A stretch of 64,000 bases of DNA from CAKSHC01 sp045631845 (GCA_045631845.1 JAZQVM010000045.1:1-64000), one strand, 5' to 3'. Counted from the stretch's first letter, positions 52,983 to 61,314 are shown. Notes: generated by a model from the sequence alone, not told the origin. Translations and numbers: made by a program.

Positions 52983-53542
52983 TTTCTGTTTAATGCCTTA
53001 ATCATTACGATACCAATGATGGCGGAAGCAAACGATGTAACCCAGACGGGAATCAAAATATCGGCCGGCATGGCCGATCCTGCCGAGGCCCGCATGCTGA
53101 TAATGGTGGTGGGGATTAGCTGAATGGAAGCCCCGTTAAGCACACAAAATACGGCCATAGCTGAAGTGGCTTTTCCTGCCGAACGCTTCCCCATACGGCG
53201 CATAGCGGCAAGACCGGCGGGGGTTGCCGCATTGCCGATACCGATCATATTGGATACGATATTGGTTGTTATGTGACCAAGCGTTTCCTCGTCGGATTCT
53301 TTGGGAAATAAGACACGTGTAATGGGCCGCAACCATTTGGATAGAATGGTTAACAATCCCGCTTGCCTTGCGATACGGAACAAACCGCTCCAAAAAGCCA
53401 TAGTACCGGCCAATCCCAAGCAAAGAGATACGGCATCTTGTGCACCGCTCAACGTTGCGGATAATAAGGCATCGCCGTTGCCGGTAATTACAGAAACGGC
53501 AACCGAAATCAACATAAGAGCCAGCACAATATAGATCAACAC
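52979..53542 (-). CDS. spmA: Spore maturation protein SpmA
   Basis: A 187-residue membrane partner of SpmB. SGAQDAVSLCLGLAGTMAFW, TTNIVSNMIGIGNAATPAGL and FCVLNGASIQLIPTTIISMR are the family pattern. The start is GTG at 53542 with GGAGG upstream. Expected to be made in the mother cell during sporulation. Confidence 0.93.
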   Translation of the reverse strand: MLIYIVLALMLISVAVSVITGNGDALLSATLSGAQDAVSLCLGLAGTMAFWSGLFRIARQAGLLTILSKWLRPITRVLFPKESDEETLGHITTNIVSNMIGIGNAATPAGLAAMRRMGKRSAGKATSAMAVFCVLNGASIQLIPTTIISMRASAGSAMPADILIPVWVTSFASAIIGIVMIKALNRK

Positions 53543-53572
53543 GCCTATTCCTCCAAAAAGTGTAATTTGCTA

Positions 53573-53602
53573 TTGACGAAATTTGTCGTAATGTGTTACA
53601 TT
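53573..53602 (+). promoter_or_regulatory. Promoter of the AbrB-type gene overlapping Spo0A-box-like sites
   Basis: TTGACG (53573-53578), 18-bp spacer and TACATT (53597-53602) fit a sigma-A promoter. TGACGAA (53574-53580) matches the Spo0A box TGNCGAA fully and TGTCGTA (53584-53590) matches six of seven; their starts are exactly 10 bp apart. In B. subtilis abrB is repressed by Spo0A through tandem boxes, so repression here is a reasonable inference. Confidence 0.55.
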
Positions 53603-53625
53603 ATAAACAAAGGAAGGTGGAAATA

Positions 53626-53868
53626 ATGAAAGCAACCGGCATTGTCAGACAGGTCGATGATCTCGGCCGTATCGTATTGCCTATTGAATTACGCAGAAAG
53701 ATGGATATTAATATTAAAGATCCCCTTGAAATTTATGTAGACAACGATACAATCATTCTCAAAAAATACCAAGCAGGATGCGTATTTTGCGGTAACGCCC
53801 AGGTGATCAATTATAAAGGAAAAAATATTTGTCCTGAATGCATCAAAGAAATGTTTGAACAGATATAA
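53626..53868 (+). CDS. AbrB/SpoVT-family transition-state regulator
   Basis: An 80-residue DNA-binding protein. MKATGIVRQVDDLGRIVLPI and ELRRKMDINIKDPLEIYV form the swapped-hairpin AbrB domain, and a C-terminal four-cysteine element (CVFCGN and CPEC) is typical of clostridial AbrB paralogues. The ATG at 53626 follows AGGAAGG. AbrB proteins repress stationary-phase genes. Confidence 0.92.
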   Translation: MKATGIVRQVDDLGRIVLPIELRRKMDINIKDPLEIYVDNDTIILKKYQAGCVFCGNAQVINYKGKNICPECIKEMFEQI

Positions 53869-53872
53869 AAAC

Positions 53873-53897
53873 AGCCGGAAAACGATGTTTTCCGGCT
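53873..53897. terminator. Bidirectional terminator between the abrB-type and flavin reductase genes
   Basis: AGCCGGAAAAC and GTTTTCCGGCT form an 11-bp stem, with ATTTTT after it on the plus strand and GTTTTTA after it on the minus strand. It serves both convergent genes. Confidence 0.9.
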
Positions 53898-53901
53898 ATT
53901 T

Positions 53902-54459
53902 TTATAATGATAATCCATCATGAAAGGCTTGCCCAATCTTTTCCCCGATTCCCCAATAGGCATGATTCATAGAATCATATATGATCGGTTTGAGTTTGAC
54001 AGGATCAACCTTACCTTTTTCATTTAAGATGCTTTCATCTGCGCTGACATTGACAATTTCTCCAATCAATCGACAGGTTTCCTTATCATAGGATTTAACC
54101 TTACACTCCAGTGCCATGGGTAATTCTTCAAAAAGCGGGGCATCCACAAATTCGCTTTTCACGGCATGCCAGCCTGTTTTGTTCATTTTATCGGGATGAT
54201 CTTGCCCTGACACGATTCCGACATAGTCGCAGGCAATCATTGTCCGTTCCGTGCCCATGCTTACCGTAAAGGCGTTGCGCTTTACGAGGTTGTCCGCCGT
54301 TTTGTGGGTATCATCAATACAGATGGTGATCTCCGTTTCCTCGGTGAGGCCGCCCCATGCGGCATTCATAGCGTTAGGTGTGCCATCGTCGTTATAGGTG
54401 CCGACAATAAAGACCGGCTGGGGATAGAGTTGAGGCTTGGCGCCGAAATTCTTTCGCAT
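53902..54459 (-). CDS. Flavin reductase-like FMN-binding protein
   Basis: A 185-residue split-barrel flavoprotein. PQPVFIVGTYNDDGTPNAMN, AAWGGLTEETEITICID, NAFTVSMGTE and DYVGIVSGQDHPDKMNKTG fit the flavin reductase-like FMN-binding family common in anaerobes. Members often act as small electron carriers; the role here is not readable. It ends at the shared terminator. Confidence 0.85.
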   Translation of the reverse strand: MRKNFGAKPQLYPQPVFIVGTYNDDGTPNAMNAAWGGLTEETEITICIDDTHKTADNLVKRNAFTVSMGTERTMIACDYVGIVSGQDHPDKMNKTGWHAVKSEFVDAPLFEELPMALECKVKSYDKETCRLIGEIVNVSADESILNEKGKVDPVKLKPIIYDSMNHAYWGIGEKIGQAFHDGLSL

Positions 54460-54567
54460 AATTAGCCCTCCTTTTTACAACAGTATAGCAAAAGATTCCG
54501 AAAAAGAAAAGATATTCTTTGTATTTGCGCTATGATATGATATAATTTTAACAGAGGTGATACCAAC

Positions 54568-55389
54568 ATGACCATACCGCTTTCCCCTGAAGATTATCAA
54601 GAGCCGGCCTGCCCGCTCTGCATGGATACCGATAAGAGCGAGCGGATTCCCGTTGCCCGCATTATTCAAAAATTAGATGAGTATTTCAATCGAAACGATT
54701 ATTCCTCAGCGCTCGATCATTTAAATTATTGGGTTAAAGAAGCCCTTGCCTTAGGCGATGACGGTGGTCTGCTTTCGCTCTATAATGAACGCATGGGGCT
54801 TTACCGCAAGATCGGAAAGAAGGACGAAGCCATTGCGGATGCAAGAGCGGCACTCCTTTTGCTCGCGCAATTAGGACATGACGGCGACAAAACGGGAGGT
54901 ACTACACTTCTCAATGCGGCCACCGTATACAAATCCTTTCAATTGTCCGAGCAGGCGTTGCCGTTATATGAAAGGGCATTGCAGATCTTTAAGCAGGTAC
55001 TCTCCCCTACCGATTCGTTATTTGGCGGATTATATAACAATATGGGCTTAGCCTTGGTTGATTTGCGTCAATATGATCGGGCGAACGACTACTATGCCAA
55101 GGCGTTGGAGATTATGGCGCATGTAGAAAACGGGGCACTTGAACAGGCCATTACCCATTTAAATATGGCCGATGCCGTTACTGCTCAATACGGTTTAGAA
55201 TCGGCGGCCGGCATGATTGAGGAACATATAGGAAAAGCGCAGGACTTATTGGAAAATTCCGCCTTGCCTCGCAATGGGTATTATGCCTTTGTTGCCGAAA
55301 AGTGTGCGCCGACATTCCGCTATTACGGACATTTCTTCTATGCCAGACAACTGGAAGATAGATCAAGGAGCATCTATGAAAGGGCTTGA
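54568..55389 (+). CDS. Tetratricopeptide repeat protein
   Basis: A 273-residue protein rich in helical repeats: SALDHLNYWVKEALALGDDG, LLSLYNERMGLYRKIGKKDE, EQALPLYERALQIFKQVL, YNNMGLALVDLRQYDRANDY and LEQAITHLNMADAVT are TPR-like. An N-terminal CPLCMD motif could bind metal. It overlaps the following gene by 14 bp. Such TPR proteins occur beside DUF4125 genes in Clostridia; the joint function is unknown. Confidence 0.75.
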   Translation: MTIPLSPEDYQEPACPLCMDTDKSERIPVARIIQKLDEYFNRNDYSSALDHLNYWVKEALALGDDGGLLSLYNERMGLYRKIGKKDEAIADARAALLLLAQLGHDGDKTGGTTLLNAATVYKSFQLSEQALPLYERALQIFKQVLSPTDSLFGGLYNNMGLALVDLRQYDRANDYYAKALEIMAHVENGALEQAITHLNMADAVTAQYGLESAAGMIEEHIGKAQDLLENSALPRNGYYAFVAEKCAPTFRYYGHFFYARQLEDRSRSIYERA

Positions 55390-56317
55390 GTTATCCAGAC
55401 AATATTATTTGACCTATGGAGCGCCCATGATTCATGAGAAATTTTCTCATTTAGAATCACTGCTTGCGGTTGGTTTAGTGGGAAGCGGGTCGGAATGTTA
55501 TGGCTTTGATGATGCTATTTCGCAAGATCATGATTTTGAGCCGGGGTTTTGTCTTTTTATTCCCGATGAGGATATCATCAGCAATCGAGAGGCCTTTGCC
55601 CTTGAACGGGCCTACGATAAACTTCCCAAGGAATTTATGGGCATGCACCGCCTTAAGCAATCTCCCGTGGGCGGCAATCGGCACGGAGTCATCCGCATAG
55701 CCGATTTTTACCGTGACAAGATTGGATTTGCGCATGGTTTTTCTTGTCTGTATGATTGGTTTTCGGTTCCTGAATTTTCGATTGCCGAAGCGGTAAACGG
55801 TGAGATTTTTCAAGATAATTATGGACAATTCAGTAAAATTCGACAATCTCTTGAACAGATTCCCGAAGATGTGCGTCGAAAAAAGCTGGCGAGTGCCCTA
55901 CTGATTATGGCACAGGCGGGGCAATACAACTATCCTCGCTGTTTGGCGCATGGTGAGGGCGGTGCGGCACAGTTGGCCATTGGCGAATTCGTTAATCAGG
56001 CTATACGAATCATCTTCCTGCTGAATGGAAAATTTGCCCCATTTTACAAATGGGCATTTCGAGCCATGAAATCCCTTCCCCTGCTTTCAAATCATGCGCA
56101 AGGACTTGAATTTTTGATTTCAAGCACAAATGACTCCGCCACATCCGCCAAAAAGGCGGAAATTATACAAGCCATAGCCAAAGATGTGGCCGGTGTGTTG
56201 CAGGAACAAGGACTCACAGCCTTACCTTACACTGATTTGGAAGCGCAAGCATATGAAATCAATCAGACCATTTCTGACGGAAATCTTCGAAACGAGCATA
56301 TTTTATTTGCCTTATAA
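55376..56317 (+). CDS. DUF4125-like protein
   Basis: A 313-residue protein that I recognise only as resembling the DUF4125 family: MKGLELSRQYYLTYGAPMIH opens it, GLVGSGSECYGFDDAISQDH and DHDFEPGFCLFIP follow, and FLLNGKFAPFYKWAFRAMK lies in the last third. The pattern of SxCYGxDDxxSxDHDxG resembles a nucleotidyltransferase-like active site (inference). The ATG at 55376 follows AAGGAG by five bases, 14 bp inside the TPR gene, so the pair is translationally coupled. Confidence 0.7.
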   Translation: MKGLELSRQYYLTYGAPMIHEKFSHLESLLAVGLVGSGSECYGFDDAISQDHDFEPGFCLFIPDEDIISNREAFALERAYDKLPKEFMGMHRLKQSPVGGNRHGVIRIADFYRDKIGFAHGFSCLYDWFSVPEFSIAEAVNGEIFQDNYGQFSKIRQSLEQIPEDVRRKKLASALLIMAQAGQYNYPRCLAHGEGGAAQLAIGEFVNQAIRIIFLLNGKFAPFYKWAFRAMKSLPLLSNHAQGLEFLISSTNDSATSAKKAEIIQAIAKDVAGVLQEQGLTALPYTDLEAQAYEINQTISDGNLRNEHILFAL

Positions 56318-56320
56318 AAA

Positions 56321-56354
56321 AAGAAGCCGAAACGGTTTTCCGTTTCGGCTTCTT
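56321..56354. terminator. Bidirectional terminator between the DUF4125-like gene and uraA
   Basis: AAGAAGCCGAAACGG and CCGTTTCGGCTTCTT form a 15-bp stem with a TTTT loop. A strong T-run follows on the minus strand (after uraA); the plus-strand tail TTCTTCAT is weaker. Confidence 0.88.
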
Positions 56355-56364
56355 CATGTATTGA

Positions 56365-57750
56365 TTATTCGTTATCGGTATCAATCTGAGCGGGAACTTC
56401 CTTTTTGAGATTCAAAATCGTATTAACAAGGATGCCCAAGATCAGAGCACAGGCAATGGAGGTGATGGTCACGCCGCCGAAGGTCAGCGACAGGCCGCCG
56501 ATACCAGCAATGAGAATGACCGATACCACAAATACATTCTTGTTCTGCTCCAGATCAACCTTCTGAACCATTTTCAGACCGGAAACCGCGATGAAGCCAT
56601 AAAGGGTCATGCAGACACCACCCATGACGCAGTTGGGAATGGTGCTCAAGAAGGCAACAAAGGGAGAAACGAAGGAGATCAGGATCGTCATGATAGCCGC
56701 CGTCATGATGGTAATAACCGAAGCATTACGGGTAATGGCTACGCAACCGACCGATTCACCGTAAGTGGTGTTCGGGCAACCGCCGAACAATGCACCGGCC
56801 ATCGAGCCGATACCGTCGCCCAACAATGTGCGGGACAGGCCGGGCTCTTCTAACAGATTCTGACCGATAATGGTGGACAGATTCTTATGGTCGGCAATAT
56901 GCTCAGCAAAGACAACAAAGGCAACGGGAACATAGGCCGCGGCGATGGTGCCGAGATATGCCCAGTCAAAGCCCTTCACGCCGTCAATAGCCGTAACAAA
57001 GGTAAAGTCGGGCATGGAGAAGAAGGTACCGAAGGTAACGCCGTCGGCAAACAGAGCCTTGAATGCGCCGAAGTTGATAACCTTAAGGGCATCGACACCT
57101 GCGGCATCACCAATGAGAGTAAAAATCAAAGCCACAACATAACCGGCTAAGATACCGATAATGAAGGGGATTAATTTAGCCATTTTCTTACCATAGTGAG
57201 AGCAGAGAATGACAACAAACAGAGTAACCAGAGCACAAACCAAAGCTACATACGGTGAGCAAACTGAAGCGCCTTCTACCTGCAGGCCTCCCTTGAGCAT
57301 ATCACCTACGGCATTGCCGGCCAGGGACAGACCGATAATAGCAACAGTAGGTCCGATAACAACGGCTGGCATCAGTTTTTCGATCCAGTTAACACCAACA
57401 GCCTTAACAATCAGAGCGATAACGACATAGACCAGACCGGCAAAGACGGCGCCAAGGATCAGACCGAGGTAGCCCATGCCCATTGAGGTGGCACCGGCAA
57501 AGGCGGCCAACATCGAGCCGATAAAGGCAAAGGACGAGCCAAGGAATACGGGACTCTTAAAACGGGTAAACAACTGATAGATCAGGGTACCAACACCGGC
57601 ACCGAACAGGGCTGCCGATTGCGACATGCCGTTTCCAATGATCGCAGGAACCGCAATGGTAGCCGCCATGATAGCAAGCACCTGCTGGAACGCAAAGACG
57701 ATCAGCTGGCCGAATTTCGGCTTGTCATCCAGATTGTAGATGAGATTCAT
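56365..57750 (-). CDS. uraA: Uracil/xanthine permease (NCS2 family)
   Basis: A 461-residue transporter with about 12 to 14 helices. VIGPTVAIIGLSLAGNAVGD, AEHIADHKNLSTIIGQNLLE, GLSRTLLGDGIGSMAGALFG and GGCPNTTYGESVGCVAITRN are the NCS2 signatures, with the Glu of NTTYGESVG in the substrate site. It follows pyrR by about 50 bp and shares its attenuator-controlled leader, so it should supply uracil when pyrimidines are low. Confidence 0.94.
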   Translation of the reverse strand: MNLIYNLDDKPKFGQLIVFAFQQVLAIMAATIAVPAIIGNGMSQSAALFGAGVGTLIYQLFTRFKSPVFLGSSFAFIGSMLAAFAGATSMGMGYLGLILGAVFAGLVYVVIALIVKAVGVNWIEKLMPAVVIGPTVAIIGLSLAGNAVGDMLKGGLQVEGASVCSPYVALVCALVTLFVVILCSHYGKKMAKLIPFIIGILAGYVVALIFTLIGDAAGVDALKVINFGAFKALFADGVTFGTFFSMPDFTFVTAIDGVKGFDWAYLGTIAAAYVPVAFVVFAEHIADHKNLSTIIGQNLLEEPGLSRTLLGDGIGSMAGALFGGCPNTTYGESVGCVAITRNASVITIMTAAIMTILISFVSPFVAFLSTIPNCVMGGVCMTLYGFIAVSGLKMVQKVDLEQNKNVFVVSVILIAGIGGLSLTFGGVTITSIACALILGILVNTILNLKKEVPAQIDTDNE

Positions 57751-57783
57751 TTTCTTCCTCCAATTTAATTTTCTTTATTAAAA

Positions 57784-57797
57784 CGGGATCACTCCCG
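57784..57797 (-). terminator. Small hairpin between pyrR and uraA
   Basis: CGGGA-GTGA-TCCCG on the minus strand with TTTTAAT after it, two bases past the pyrR stop. It could act as a leaky terminator that lowers uraA expression relative to pyrR. Confidence 0.4.
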
Positions 57798-57799
57798 AA

Positions 57800-58333
57800 T
57801 TAACCGACATGATACAGGCAGACGCCCGTTTCCTCGTCCACACCCTCGACCATAACCGAAACCAGTTCTTCGTGAGAAGTGGGAATATTTTTACCGACAA
57901 AGTCGGGACGAATGGGTAATTCCCGATGACCGCGATCGACCAGCACGGCCAGTTGAATCGATTTAGGACGGCCGTAATTAAATACGGCTTCGATGGCGGC
58001 ACGGGCCGTGCGACCGGTATAGATCACATCGTCCACAATGATTACATTTTTATCTTCAATTGCGCACGGAAATTCGCTTGACTCGGTAATCGGCATTTCA
58101 TCCGTCAAATCATCCCGATAGCGCGTGATATCAATATGCCCCATCGGCACATCAACACCCTCAAACCGCTTTAAGTTTTCAGCCAACATACCGGCAAGCG
58201 GAATCCCCCGCCGTTTAATACCCAGCAGGCAAATATCCGATACGCCTCTGTTTTTTTCAATAATTTCATGGGTAATACGCGCCATTGAACGGCGAACAGC
58301 CGCTTCATCCATAATTTTAGCCTTAAAATTCAT
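57800..58333 (-). CDS. pyrR: PyrR bifunctional regulator / uracil phosphoribosyltransferase
   Basis: A 177-residue protein that binds pyr leader RNA and stops transcription when UMP is high. The PRPP loop is NVIIVDDVIYTGRTARAAIE, and ITHEIIEKNRG, LLGIKRRGIPLAG and QLAVLVDRGHRELPI are family blocks. It lies behind a leader with a visible attenuator and ahead of uraA. Confidence 0.96.
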   Translation of the reverse strand: MNFKAKIMDEAAVRRSMARITHEIIEKNRGVSDICLLGIKRRGIPLAGMLAENLKRFEGVDVPMGHIDITRYRDDLTDEMPITESSEFPCAIEDKNVIIVDDVIYTGRTARAAIEAVFNYGRPKSIQLAVLVDRGHRELPIRPDFVGKNIPTSHEELVSVMVEGVDEETGVCLYHVG

Positions 58334-58343
58334 GTAGTATCCC

Positions 58344-58371
58344 CTAAAAAAGGCTTGCCCATGGCAAGCCT
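58344..58371 (-). promoter_or_regulatory. Attenuator terminator in the pyrR leader
   Basis: On the minus strand AGGCTTGCC-ATG-GGCAAGCC followed by TTTTTT ends just 11 bases before the pyrR start codon. A terminator this close to a start, behind a promoter, is the mark of transcription attenuation, here presumably by PyrR. Confidence 0.85.
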
Positions 58372-58390
58372 CTACATATTAATATTCGCT

Positions 58391-58412
58391 GATGCAGAAA
58401 CTTACCGGCATC
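58391..58412 (-). promoter_or_regulatory. Anti-antiterminator hairpin in the pyrR leader
   Basis: On the minus strand GATGC and GCATC close a 12-base loop CGGTAAGTTTCT. Eleven bases starting in this loop (GGTAAGTTTCT) can pair instead with AGAGGCTTGCC, the 5' arm of the attenuator (six and five pairs, three of them G-U). The loop would thus switch the terminator on or off. The usual PyrR-binding consensus is not plainly present. Confidence 0.55.
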
Positions 58413-58441
58413 GCTGTACCGCTTAAAACTTCATCATTTAT

Positions 58442-58470
58442 ATGATACCATTGTCGCTCCCGCTTGTCAA
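58442..58470 (-). promoter_or_regulatory. Sigma-A promoter of pyrR-uraA
   Basis: On the minus strand: TTGACA (58465-58470), 17-bp spacer and TATCAT (58442-58447). The transcript would carry a leader of about 100 bases with the attenuator described at 58344-58412. Confidence 0.8.
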
Positions 58471-58492
58471 TTATTTTATGAACAAATTATGA

Positions 58493-58520
58493 AAAAAGCG
58501 ACAGAAATCTGTCGCTTTTT
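58493..58520 (-). terminator. Terminator of galKT
   Basis: AAAAAGCGACAG and CTGTCGCTTTTT form a 12-bp stem with an AAAT loop just after the galT stop, with six T on the minus strand. Confidence 0.9.
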
Positions 58521-58523
58521 CTA

Positions 58524-60011
58524 TCAAATATTTGAAGCAAAACGAAGGAAAGCGTCCTGCCCTTCCTTGTTACGCTTAAAGACACCGGCATCCTCCAATA
58601 CCTGCTCAAAGACATGAGCGATCTCCTCTTTGATTACCAAATCAAAGGTATCGGGCGTGAGATCGGTGCGTCTTTCCATAATTTCCTGCATCCACGCTTG
58701 GTGAGAAGCGGTTTGCGGATGATCGGCAAAAGATCCGCCGTTAACATACACCTGCCGCAACATCTCCCATTCCTGACGAAGCCGTGCCGGCAAAACGGCC
58801 AAGCCTTGCACTTCGATCAATCCAATATTCTCTTTCTTAATATGGTGCAGATGGGCATGGGGATGGAAGACACCGAGCGGATGCTCCTGTGTGGTAATAT
58901 TATTACGCAACACCAGATCCAGTTCATACTGCCCCTCTCGCATACGGGCAATAGGCGTAATGGTATTGTGCGGCTCCCCATCGGTATGACTGAACACGAA
59001 GGCCGACTCATCGGTATACTCCCGCCATGCCGCCAAAATCCGTGCTGCCAATTTTGCCAACGCTTTGCGATCCTGACTTTGCAAACGAATGACCGACATC
59101 GGCCATTTCACGATACCTGCTCTAATTTGCGGATAATCGGCAAAGGTCAGCGGCGTTTCGATCGGCGCTTTTGCCATCGGCAATTCATGGATACCACCTT
59201 GAAAATGTTCATGGGACAAAATACTGCCGCCGACAATGGGCAGATCGGCATTAGAGCCGACGAAGTAATGCGGGAATAACCCTATAAAGTCAAACAACTT
59301 GTCAAAGACAGCCGCATCAATCCGCATTGGCTTATGCTCTGCGTTCAAAACAATGCAATGCTCATCATAATACACATAGGGCGAATATTGGAAACCCCAT
59401 GCTTCGTCATTTACTGTTATGGGAATGATACGTAAATTCTGACGAGCCTGCTGGGTTGCACTGCCGACATATCCCTCATTCTCCACACACAGCGCACAGG
59501 CAGGATAATTTGCCGAAACCGTCTTCCCTGCCGCCGCAATATCTCTCGGATCCTTTTCCGGCTTGGATAAGTTGATGCTCAATTCCAATGTGCCGTATTG
59601 AGTTTGGGCGTCCCATCTCACATCCCGTGCGACACGCTCGGCACGAATATAATTGACATCACGGGAAAAGCGATAAAACCAATCGGTAGCCTCTTTCGGC
59701 GATTGCTCATACAATTCATAAAATCGATGGGTGATGTGCGACGGACTCTCGGCCACCAATCCCATCAACAACGAATCAAACCGATCCCGATTTCCTTGCG
59801 TATCGGCAATTCTTCCTAACCGAACCGCCTCATCGCAAAGAAAGTCCAACAATCCTTGGATGGTCTTTCCTTGACAATCAGCAACATCAGGCACCCCTCC
59901 GTCGGGGCAAAAAGCACCATACAACAGATTGAGCCGATATGTACATTCACTTGCATCAATCAAACCATGCGAGATGGCATAATCGACAAGACGATCTAAC
60001 GCTGTGGTCAT
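58524..60011 (-). CDS. galT: UDP-glucose--hexose-1-phosphate uridylyltransferase, class II
   Basis: A 495-residue Leloir pathway enzyme of the Firmicutes class II type. The signature ILSHEHFQGGIHELPMA is present, as are RDVNYIRAERVARD, YVYYDEHCIVLN, GLFPHYFVGSNADLPIVGG and VFHPHAHLHHIKKENIGL. It overlaps the end of galK by one base (TGATG). Converts galactose 1-phosphate and UDP-glucose to UDP-galactose and glucose 1-phosphate. No galE is in the window. Confidence 0.96.
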   Translation of the reverse strand: MTTALDRLVDYAISHGLIDASECTYRLNLLYGAFCPDGGVPDVADCQGKTIQGLLDFLCDEAVRLGRIADTQGNRDRFDSLLMGLVAESPSHITHRFYELYEQSPKEATDWFYRFSRDVNYIRAERVARDVRWDAQTQYGTLELSINLSKPEKDPRDIAAAGKTVSANYPACALCVENEGYVGSATQQARQNLRIIPITVNDEAWGFQYSPYVYYDEHCIVLNAEHKPMRIDAAVFDKLFDFIGLFPHYFVGSNADLPIVGGSILSHEHFQGGIHELPMAKAPIETPLTFADYPQIRAGIVKWPMSVIRLQSQDRKALAKLAARILAAWREYTDESAFVFSHTDGEPHNTITPIARMREGQYELDLVLRNNITTQEHPLGVFHPHAHLHHIKKENIGLIEVQGLAVLPARLRQEWEMLRQVYVNGGSFADHPQTASHQAWMQEIMERRTDLTPDTFDLVIKEEIAHVFEQVLEDAGVFKRNKEGQDAFLRFASNI

Positions 60012-61180
60012 CAGTCCACAACCTCCATCGGGCCGTTTCCGACCGATGCAATATAGAAGGCGGCCGTAAGACCGGTTTCCTTGTTATAAATCTCGGCCAC
60101 ATATTTCTTCACCGCTTCGGTGCAATCGGACGAAACCAAGGCAACGGCACATCCGCCAAATCCGGCTCCTGTCATACGAGCACCGATTACGCCATCACAT
60201 TCCCACGCATGATGAACCAGACTATCCAGTTCCTTGCCGGTAACCTCATAGTCCTTTTCCAAAGACTCATGAGAAGCATTCATCAATCGGCCGAATTCCT
60301 TAAGATCGTTATTCTCCAACGCCTTTACGGCACGCTGGGTACGGCCGTCCTCGGTAATGGCATGGCGGGCACGGCGGTAAATCACCTCAGACATATCCGC
60401 CTGAGCCGCCTCCAGCATTTCCTCGGTGGCATCGCAAAGAGTTTCCGCTTCGCCGTATTGACGCAAAATCTCCAATGCCTGTGCACATTCCTTAACACGG
60501 TCATTATACTTCGAATCTTTCAACCCACGCTTCTTGCGGGTATCCATAATCAGAATATCGCAACCATCCAGCGACAGGGGCGCATACTGATAGTCCAGCG
60601 TAGCCGTGTTGAGATAGATGGCGCAACCTTCCTTACCCATTGCCACGGCAAACTGATCCATAATACCGCAGTTCATGCCAACATAACCATTTTCGGCCTT
60701 TTGACCGAGAATGGCGATATGATCGTTACTCATGGGAATATCAAAAATCTTGCCCAGAGCATAGCCGGTAACCACTTCAAGCGAGGCCGACGAAGACAGA
60801 CCCGAACCGTTGGGAATATTGCCATAAACCCACATATCAAAACCGTAAGGAATTTCTTTTCCTTCCTGAGCCATGGCCCAGATTACGCCGCAGGGGTAAG
60901 CCGTCCATGTACGGTTGCTGCGGGAAGCTAAAGAATCCAAAGACAATTCATAAATACCGGACTCGGTAAAATTCTCAGAGTAAAAGCGCAGTTTGCGATC
61001 GGCACGTTTACGAATGGCTACATAAGTACCCATCGAAAGGGCACAAGGAAAAACATGACCACCGTTATAATCGGTATGCTCTCCAATCAGATTAACGCGA
61101 CCGGGCGCAAAAAAGACCTGTACTCCATTGGCATCACCAAACGACTTGGCAAATCCATTTAAACATTGTGCTTGATTCAT
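60011..61180 (-). CDS. galK: Galactokinase
   Basis: A 389-residue GHMP kinase. The galactokinase signature APGRVNLIGEHTDYNGGHVF, the ATP loop NGSGLSSSASLEVVTGYAL and TGAGFGGCAVALVSSD are clear. The ATG at 61180 is chosen because GAGGAGG lies 8 bases upstream. It heads a two-gene galKT operon divergent from an AraC regulator. Confidence 0.96.
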   Translation of the reverse strand: MNQAQCLNGFAKSFGDANGVQVFFAPGRVNLIGEHTDYNGGHVFPCALSMGTYVAIRKRADRKLRFYSENFTESGIYELSLDSLASRSNRTWTAYPCGVIWAMAQEGKEIPYGFDMWVYGNIPNGSGLSSSASLEVVTGYALGKIFDIPMSNDHIAILGQKAENGYVGMNCGIMDQFAVAMGKEGCAIYLNTATLDYQYAPLSLDGCDILIMDTRKKRGLKDSKYNDRVKECAQALEILRQYGEAETLCDATEEMLEAAQADMSEVIYRRARHAITEDGRTQRAVKALENNDLKEFGRLMNASHESLEKDYEVTGKELDSLVHHAWECDGVIGARMTGAGFGGCAVALVSSDCTEAVKKYVAEIYNKETGLTAAFYIASVGNGPMEVVD

Positions 61181-61203
61181 AAAAAGCACCTCCTCTTATT
61201 TGT

Positions 61204-61232
61204 AGTTTACTCGATTTCCCATCGCTATGCAA
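61204..61232 (-). promoter_or_regulatory. Possible galKT promoter
   Basis: On the minus strand: TTGCAT (61227-61232), 17-bp spacer and TAAACT (61204-61209). The weak -35 hexamer fits a promoter that needs an activator, such as the divergent AraC protein. No clear CcpA (cre) site was seen. Confidence 0.45.
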
Positions 61233-61263
61233 GTACACATCGTGTTTGTCGCATGGATTTTTG

Positions 61264-61293
61264 TTGACTTTTTAATCTTAGATATTATATAAT
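61264..61293 (+). promoter_or_regulatory. Promoter of the AraC-type regulator
   Basis: TTGACT (61264-61269), 18-bp spacer and perfect TATAAT (61288-61293), about 20 bp before the start codon. Confidence 0.7.
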
Positions 61294-61314
61294 GCATGGT
61301 AAGGTGGTGAGGCA

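Noticed and set aside
58334..58470. Riboswitch of a known class in the pyrR leader
   Set aside because: The hairpin does not match any aptamer I know; attenuation by pairing with the terminator arm explains the structure better.
59939..60931. Plus-strand open frame (330 codons) opposite galK
   Set aside because: Antisense to galactokinase with shadow-frame composition.
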